From Cellvibrionales bacterium (GTDB lineage Bacteria > Pseudomonadota > Gammaproteobacteria > Pseudomonadales > JAHEGP01), in contig JAHEGP010000005.1 in assembly GCA_024645065.1 (NCBI GenBank), forward strand, positions 1 to 32,082: 32,082 nt of DNA, given 5' to 3'. How positions within the stretch are numbered: the stretch's first letter is position 1; each line of letters starts with the position of its first letter. Below the pieces are notes generated by a model, which saw only the letters and a program-made list of their open reading frames with translations, was not told the origin of the DNA and searched no databases. The position numbers and the translations under genes were made by a program. Of the stretch, positions 26,857 to 32,082 are shown piece by piece.

Positions 26857-28094
26857 TCATTCATCGCTCGACCGCAAACCAGTGGTGCTGCATTGCTGCA
26901 GCAGGCGTTGATATTCTGGCGCCAGCTTTTGCCAGCCATACCCTGTCATGTCCGGCACCCGGAGATGACCACCAGACGCCAGCAGACCGGACAACTGAGA
27001 CAGCCTGGCAGCAATCTCCACGCCCTCCCGGGCTGGCCGATTGGGCGCGCAGCGGTAACGATAGTGGCTGGCAAATAGCTCAGGATAACTCAGCCGGTCC
27101 GGCACCAGGGGCCAACAACCGTGGGCTACCGCCTCCATCACCGCCACGCCCTGGAATTCGTGCAAGGCGGTGGATAGCACGACGTCGGACGCGTCCAGTA
27201 AATCCAGATAGTCCTTGCGAGCAGGCACGGTGCCCCAGCTCCCCAGATAGGCGGGGTTGAGTTGCAATAATTGCCCGAGTTCCCGCAGCTCTGGTGGCTG
27301 GCTTTTGAAGCGCTGGCCTATGATATGGAACCGGACCGGGATCCCGGCCTCAATACAGGCCACAACCGCCGCCAGCAAAATTGCAGGTCCCTTGTCGTAT
27401 TCCCAACGATGATTCCAGACGACCTGCAGCCTTGCGCCGGGGGCTCTATTTGCAGGCGCGGTTTGGGCAAGCGCAGCGCCCGGGTGCCCGAGTTCGATAG
27501 GCACCGGCAGCACATGGGACATTGCGGCCAGGCGTGCAGTCAAGCCACGGGGTACCTGGTCGGGCAATCGCCGCAGTAACTGGCCCACCCCCTCGAGGAA
27601 GCTGCGCCGGTTCCATTCGCTGTTGAACACCAGCCTGTCAGCACACAGCGCGCTGTAAAGGTTGATAATTTTGGGTTCGAGGGATGCATGGGCTGAATCG
27701 CTCAGCGGGTAGGCAAACTGGTTTTCATGAAAATACAACAGTGTGGGAATGCCGGCCAGCGCGGGTACAAAGCCCCGCAGCGCGCTGAGGTCAACCTGTG
27801 AGGTAGCCACAAGCAGATCGTAACCCTGCTCGAGGGTCTCTCGACAGGTAAATCCCCAGCTCAAACTGTTGCCCCGCACACGCCAGCTGAAAAAGCGCGG
27901 CGGCAACGCCAGCTGGGTAAAGCGGTGCTGAGCGCAGTAACGCGCCAGGCCCTCTCGCCAATAGCGGTGGCTGGGGGCATCATAGGCGGATAGTAGCAGG
28001 ATTCGCAGCGCTTCCTTCTCCGAGTGGTCTATTGACGTGGACTCCGAGGCCAGGGGGCAAGCTAAAACCCCGGCATTGCCCGGTATGCGGTCAT
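26857..28094 (-). CDS. DUF3524 / tRNA-queuosine alpha-mannosyltransferase (QTMAN/GTDC1)-like glycosyltransferase; start uncertain
   Basis: LRILLLSAYDAPSHRYWREGLARY, HENQFAYPL, FNSEWNRRSFLEGV, WNHRWEYDKGP, HEFQGVAVMEAVAHGCWPLVPDRLSYPELF (GT4-type EX7E region). Confidence 0.82.
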
Positions 28095-29401
28095 CAAGCC
28101 CCGGCAAAAAGCTGCTCGAGTTGGAAAAAGCGCCGGACCACCCTGAACAGGTAGTGGGGGTCCTCAGCGCCTGCCAACTCACGAATACTGTGCATCGCCA
28201 ACTGCGGCACACCCACGTCAATGGTTCGCACGCCGATTCCTGCGGCCGTAATGGGCCCTATGGTTGAGCCGCAGCCCATGTCCGAGCGCACCACAAAGGA
28301 CTGCACCGGAACCTTCTCCAACTGGCAAAGCCGGCGAAATACCGCCGCGGTTTCACTGCTGGTGGCATAGCGCTGGTTGGCGTTCACCTTAATTACGGGC
28401 CCGCGATTAAGCAGTGGACCATGGTTGCTATCGTGCATATCGGCATAATTCGGATGGATTCCATGGGCGTTGTCGGCGGATATCAGCATCGACTGGTCGA
28501 TCGCGCGGACGACCTTGTCGGCATCGCCGAGCATGCGCCGCAGTACACTCTGCAACATCGGGCCCTGGGCTCCCGCCATGGAACCGCTACCAACCTCTTC
28601 ATGGTCGTTGCATACCAGCAAGGCAGTCGTCCGGGTATCCGCTTCCAGCAAGGCTTGCAAGCCAATGTAACAGCTGAGCAGGTTATCGAGCCGGGCGCCG
28701 ACGATAAACTCCTGGTCCAGCCCTGCCAGCCCCGCCGGTTGCGTGTCGTAAAGGCTCATCTCATAATCGAGCACCTGGCGCAATGGCAACTCGGGCATCT
28801 GCTCTGCAATTTCACGCTGCAGCAAGTCTCGGAAAGTGAAGTCACTGTTTTCGTCACCAACACCGGCAAGCGCCGGAAGGTGCAGTTGCTTGTTTACCGT
28901 ACGATTACAGTTGGCTTCCTTGTCGAGGTGGATGGCGAGGCTGGGGATCACCAGTAAAGGCCTGGCGAAATCGAGCAGCACACTTGCAATTTCTCCCTGC
29001 TTGGTCTCGTAGAAAACCCGTCCGGCCATGGACAGGTCGCGGTCGAACCAGGGGTTGAGTAGCACCCCTCCGTAAACCTCAAGCCCAAGCTGCAAAGTGC
29101 CGTGTAAGGCCATTTCCGGGTTGGGTTTGACCTTGAGGCAGGGACTATCGGTATGCGCTCCCATCATGCGCAAACCGTTTCCAAATCCATCCTCGCCCAC
29201 TACAAACGCGATAATCGACGAGCCGTTACGGGTGGTATAGTACTTCCTGCCCGGCTGCAAATCCCAGTGCTTGCTTTCCTCGAGGAAGTCGAACCCAGCA
29301 GCTTCAAGTCGCAGGGACATCTGACTGACGGCGTGAAAAGGGGTTGGCGAGGAATGCAAAAATGACAGCAATTGGCGGTTGAATCGGTGTTTTGGTGTCA
29401 T
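28094..29401 (-). CDS. apeB: M18 family aminopeptidase
   Basis: MMGAHTDSPCLKVKPNP, CNDHEEVGSGSMAGAQGP, AHGIHPNYADMHD, SDMGCGSTIGPITAA. Confidence 0.94.
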   Translation of the reverse strand: MTPKHRFNRQLLSFLHSSPTPFHAVSQMSLRLEAAGFDFLEESKHWDLQPGRKYYTTRNGSSIIAFVVGEDGFGNGLRMMGAHTDSPCLKVKPNPEMALHGTLQLGLEVYGGVLLNPWFDRDLSMAGRVFYETKQGEIASVLLDFARPLLVIPSLAIHLDKEANCNRTVNKQLHLPALAGVGDENSDFTFRDLLQREIAEQMPELPLRQVLDYEMSLYDTQPAGLAGLDQEFIVGARLDNLLSCYIGLQALLEADTRTTALLVCNDHEEVGSGSMAGAQGPMLQSVLRRMLGDADKVVRAIDQSMLISADNAHGIHPNYADMHDSNHGPLLNRGPVIKVNANQRYATSSETAAVFRRLCQLEKVPVQSFVVRSDMGCGSTIGPITAAGIGVRTIDVGVPQLAMHSIRELAGAEDPHYLFRVVRRFFQLEQLFAGA

Positions 29402-29483
29402 CGGCTTATCGCGTCCATCCGTTTTACAGGCTGTGATATCCTATCATTACTGTAGATCCTAAACTATCAGACAGGAACAACCC

Positions 29484-31808
29484 TTGCGGCCAGATCGGGA
29501 TTACACGACTCGCCTCTTCGCCCTTGGCAGCCTGCTGCTGGCGTTAGCCTTTTTGCTGCCTGGCAACCTCTTTGGCCTGGGTGTGGCGCTGGATAAACTG
29601 AATTTTCGTATCTGGAGCGGACTATTTCCCCCGCAACAGGTCAAGGCGGCCAGGGATCTGGCGGTGGTGGCACTGCCGCCCAGCATCGGCGATGCCGTTG
29701 ATGCCAGTCTGGCCACAACCCTGGCGCTGAATCAACTGCTCGCTGAGCTTGGGGAATACCAGCCCACCACGATTGGTATTGTCTCGAACCTCGACCCACT
29801 CATCTGGCCCCGGGAAAGCATCGTGCAGCTATTGAGTGATCGACCGGGTAACGGAAATAGCAGCGTGAAGCGGCTGGCTGCTCCCTACCAGCAGTTGCAG
29901 CAACAACTGCTGCAACTCGAGGTTCACTGGCGTGACGTCCCGCCAAGAATCAAATCTCCGGCGGTGTTGATTGACCGCGAGTTCAACTGGCCGATCCTGT
30001 TCAACCTGCACGATCGCTTGCTTCAGTATCGCTTCGAAAGGCAGCTTCGTGACCCGCAACAGCAATACCTGTTCAACTATGAGCAGGGCCGAATTGTCGC
30101 CGGGTTCGAGCTCTCCGTGTTGGCCAGCGCCTATCAGGCGAGTTCACTGCGCTGGCAGATACCGGAAACATTGCGAGCCGGTTCACTGGCACTCCCGGTC
30201 TCCATGTATGGCAGTATCATTCCCTGGCCGCAGGACAGCGCGGTAGCCGCGCTCCAGGCCAGGTCGCTGGATGTGGAGCAACTCGACGCCGAAAGCGTGG
30301 GCGGGAAGATCCTGCTGCTGGCGCGAGCTGGCGACCCACAGCTGGCCCCCTCCATCACCGCGATCAATGCACTGTTAACCGATCAATACAGTTTTACACC
30401 CTGGTGGCAGCTGCTGGTACTGGGACCCGTCATGCTGCTGATCTGGTCATTCGGCCTGTTCGCTTTTCGGCGGTTCACCAGCGGCGCCATTTGCCTGGCT
30501 TCGTCCGCTCTGATCGGGCTACTGATCGTGCTGTCGGTCACGACCCTGGTGCAGTGGGGTTTCTGGATCGAAACGGGGGACGCCATGGCTTACACCCTTT
30601 GCCTATGCGCTTTCCTGCTGGCACACAGCATCTACCACAACTGGTTGATCAGAACCCGGGCCGAGGCCGACGAAGTAAGGATGGAGCTGGCGCAGCTGTA
30701 TCTTGAGCAGAGCCAGCCCAAGTCAGCGGCCGAGCAATTGCTGCTGACGGCCATGTCTGGTGATACCGCCGATCTGCTGATGGAGACCGGCAAGGTGTTC
30801 GAGCGCAAGCGCGATTACCAGGCGGCCCGGGATATCTATTCCAAGGTACACAGCTACTTCCCCAGTCATTCCGAGGCAAGCGATGCGCTGGACGACATTT
30901 CCAGTATTACCGGGCAACACCCGAGCCTGAATTCGACCCTGATATTGCCGGACATGCCGGTGGAGCTGCCACAATTGGGTCGCTACGAGTTGATCCGGCT
31001 TCTCGGCAAGGGCGCAATGGGAGCCGTCTACCTGGCCAGCGACCCCACTATTCGCCGCCAGGTTGCGATCAAGACACTGCAACTGCAGGAGTTGGGCGAC
31101 AACCGGGATGAGATGCGCCAGCGGTTCCTGCTGGAAGCGGAGACCGCCGGCAAGCTGCAACACCCGCATATCGTCTCGGTCTACGACGTTGGAGAGGAAG
31201 GCGACCTGGCTTATATTGCGATGGATTACGTCGCCGGTGGCACCCTCGCGGACTGGACCGATGAAGATCAGTTGCTGGAACTGACGACTCTCTATCCAGT
31301 TATGGAGCAGGTTTGCGAAGCCCTGTCCTACGCCCACCAGCAGGGTGTCGTCCACCGCGACATCAAACCGGGGAATATCCTTTACGACCCGGAACAGGGC
31401 ACGATCAAGGTAACTGATTTCGGCATCGCCCGACTGGCTGACTATTCACGCACCAAAACCGGCGCGATTCTGGGTAGCCCGTACTATATGTCGCCGGAGC
31501 AAATATCAGGCAAGAAGGTCGGCCCTGCCAGTGATTTATACAGCCTGGGCGTGAGCTTCTACCAGCTGTTATCAGGCCATCTGCCATTTGAGGCGGAGTC
31601 ACTTGCCCAGCTGGCCTGGCAAATCACCAACAAACCCCATCGCAGCATCGGTAAATTCAGAAAAGGATTGCCGCGCTCCGCCAGCCGGATCATCTCCAGC
31701 GCGTTGAAAAAGAACCCGGCTGAGCGTTTCGCCAGCGCTGCCGAGATGGCATTGGCATTCCAGAAGGGCGCCAAGAGCCTGGCAGCCAATGAGCGGCACT
31801 CTGCCTGA
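29484..31808 (+). CDS. CHASE2-type sensor serine/threonine protein kinase
   Basis: N-terminal TM plus extracytoplasmic region, three further TMs, TPR-like segment, C-terminal kinase GKGAMGAVYLASD / VHRDIKPGNILYD / DFGIARLAD / SPYYMSPEQ; TTG start. Confidence 0.9.
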   Translation: MRPDRDYTTRLFALGSLLLALAFLLPGNLFGLGVALDKLNFRIWSGLFPPQQVKAARDLAVVALPPSIGDAVDASLATTLALNQLLAELGEYQPTTIGIVSNLDPLIWPRESIVQLLSDRPGNGNSSVKRLAAPYQQLQQQLLQLEVHWRDVPPRIKSPAVLIDREFNWPILFNLHDRLLQYRFERQLRDPQQQYLFNYEQGRIVAGFELSVLASAYQASSLRWQIPETLRAGSLALPVSMYGSIIPWPQDSAVAALQARSLDVEQLDAESVGGKILLLARAGDPQLAPSITAINALLTDQYSFTPWWQLLVLGPVMLLIWSFGLFAFRRFTSGAICLASSALIGLLIVLSVTTLVQWGFWIETGDAMAYTLCLCAFLLAHSIYHNWLIRTRAEADEVRMELAQLYLEQSQPKSAAEQLLLTAMSGDTADLLMETGKVFERKRDYQAARDIYSKVHSYFPSHSEASDALDDISSITGQHPSLNSTLILPDMPVELPQLGRYELIRLLGKGAMGAVYLASDPTIRRQVAIKTLQLQELGDNRDEMRQRFLLEAETAGKLQHPHIVSVYDVGEEGDLAYIAMDYVAGGTLADWTDEDQLLELTTLYPVMEQVCEALSYAHQQGVVHRDIKPGNILYDPEQGTIKVTDFGIARLADYSRTKTGAILGSPYYMSPEQISGKKVGPASDLYSLGVSFYQLLSGHLPFEAESLAQLAWQITNKPHRSIGKFRKGLPRSASRIISSALKKNPAERFASAAEMALAFQKGAKSLAANERHSA

Positions 31809-31835
31809 ACTTATCCAGGCGCCAGGATCGCCCTC

Positions 31836-32082
31836 TCAGCCCCACATGACCCCGAGCAGCACACAGCCCAGCACAAGGCGATAGACCACAAATGGCATAA
31901 AGCCGATGGTTTCCACCAAGCGCATAAACACGGCAATACAGAGGTAGGCGGTCACCCCCGACAACAGCGTACCCATGGCAATATAGCTCCAGGGCATGTC
32001 GGTCCCGGACTGCATCAGTTCAATCCCCTTGAACAAGCCGGCTGCAAGGATCAGCGGTATCGCCAACAGAAACGAAAAACGG
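31836..32082 (-). CDS. uppP: Undecaprenyl-diphosphatase, C-terminal part (runs off window edge)
   Basis: RFSFLLAIPLILAAGLFKG...GTLLSGVTAYLCIAVFMRLVETIGFMPFVVYRLVLG matches the UppP/BacA C-terminus. Confidence 0.9.
   Translation of the reverse strand, partial: RFSFLLAIPLILAAGLFKGIELMQSGTDMPWSYIAMGTLLSGVTAYLCIAVFMRLVETIGFMPFVVYRLVLGCVLLGVMWG

Overview
This 32 kb window looks like a gene-dense chromosomal segment from a gammaproteobacterium, judged from gene content such as the dapA-bamC-MBL-purC cluster. I can support about 27 protein-coding genes, mostly housekeeping or conserved-hypothetical: rsmJ, an HD phosphohydrolase, a PilZ protein, a voltage-gated ion channel, a VWA/J-domain pair, a CBS protein, an Smr protein, RNase II, a DUF4124 protein, a YpfJ-type metallopeptidase, a tandem kinase plus glycosyltransferase, a methionine aminotransferase/omega-amidase pair, a WS/DGAT acyltransferase, purC, an MBL hydrolase, bamC, dapA, DUF3806 and DUF1631 proteins, trpS, a DUF3524/QTMAN-like glycosyltransferase, an M18 aminopeptidase, a CHASE2-Ser/Thr kinase and a uppP fragment. 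I saw no rRNA, tRNA, CRISPR array, prophage or defence island. The most noteworthy non-coding structures are a ~166 bp MITE-like nested inverted repeat (6516-6681) and a 15-bp tandem repeat (7411-7490) in the divergent smr/rnb promoter region. The most interesting proteins are the bacterial QTMAN-like glycosyltransferase with a problematic start, the double-kinase ORF beside a glycosyltransferase, the WS/DGAT with a histone-like basic tail, and the VWA plus TIM14-like J-protein pair. I did not find clear evidence of a wholly new multi-gene system.
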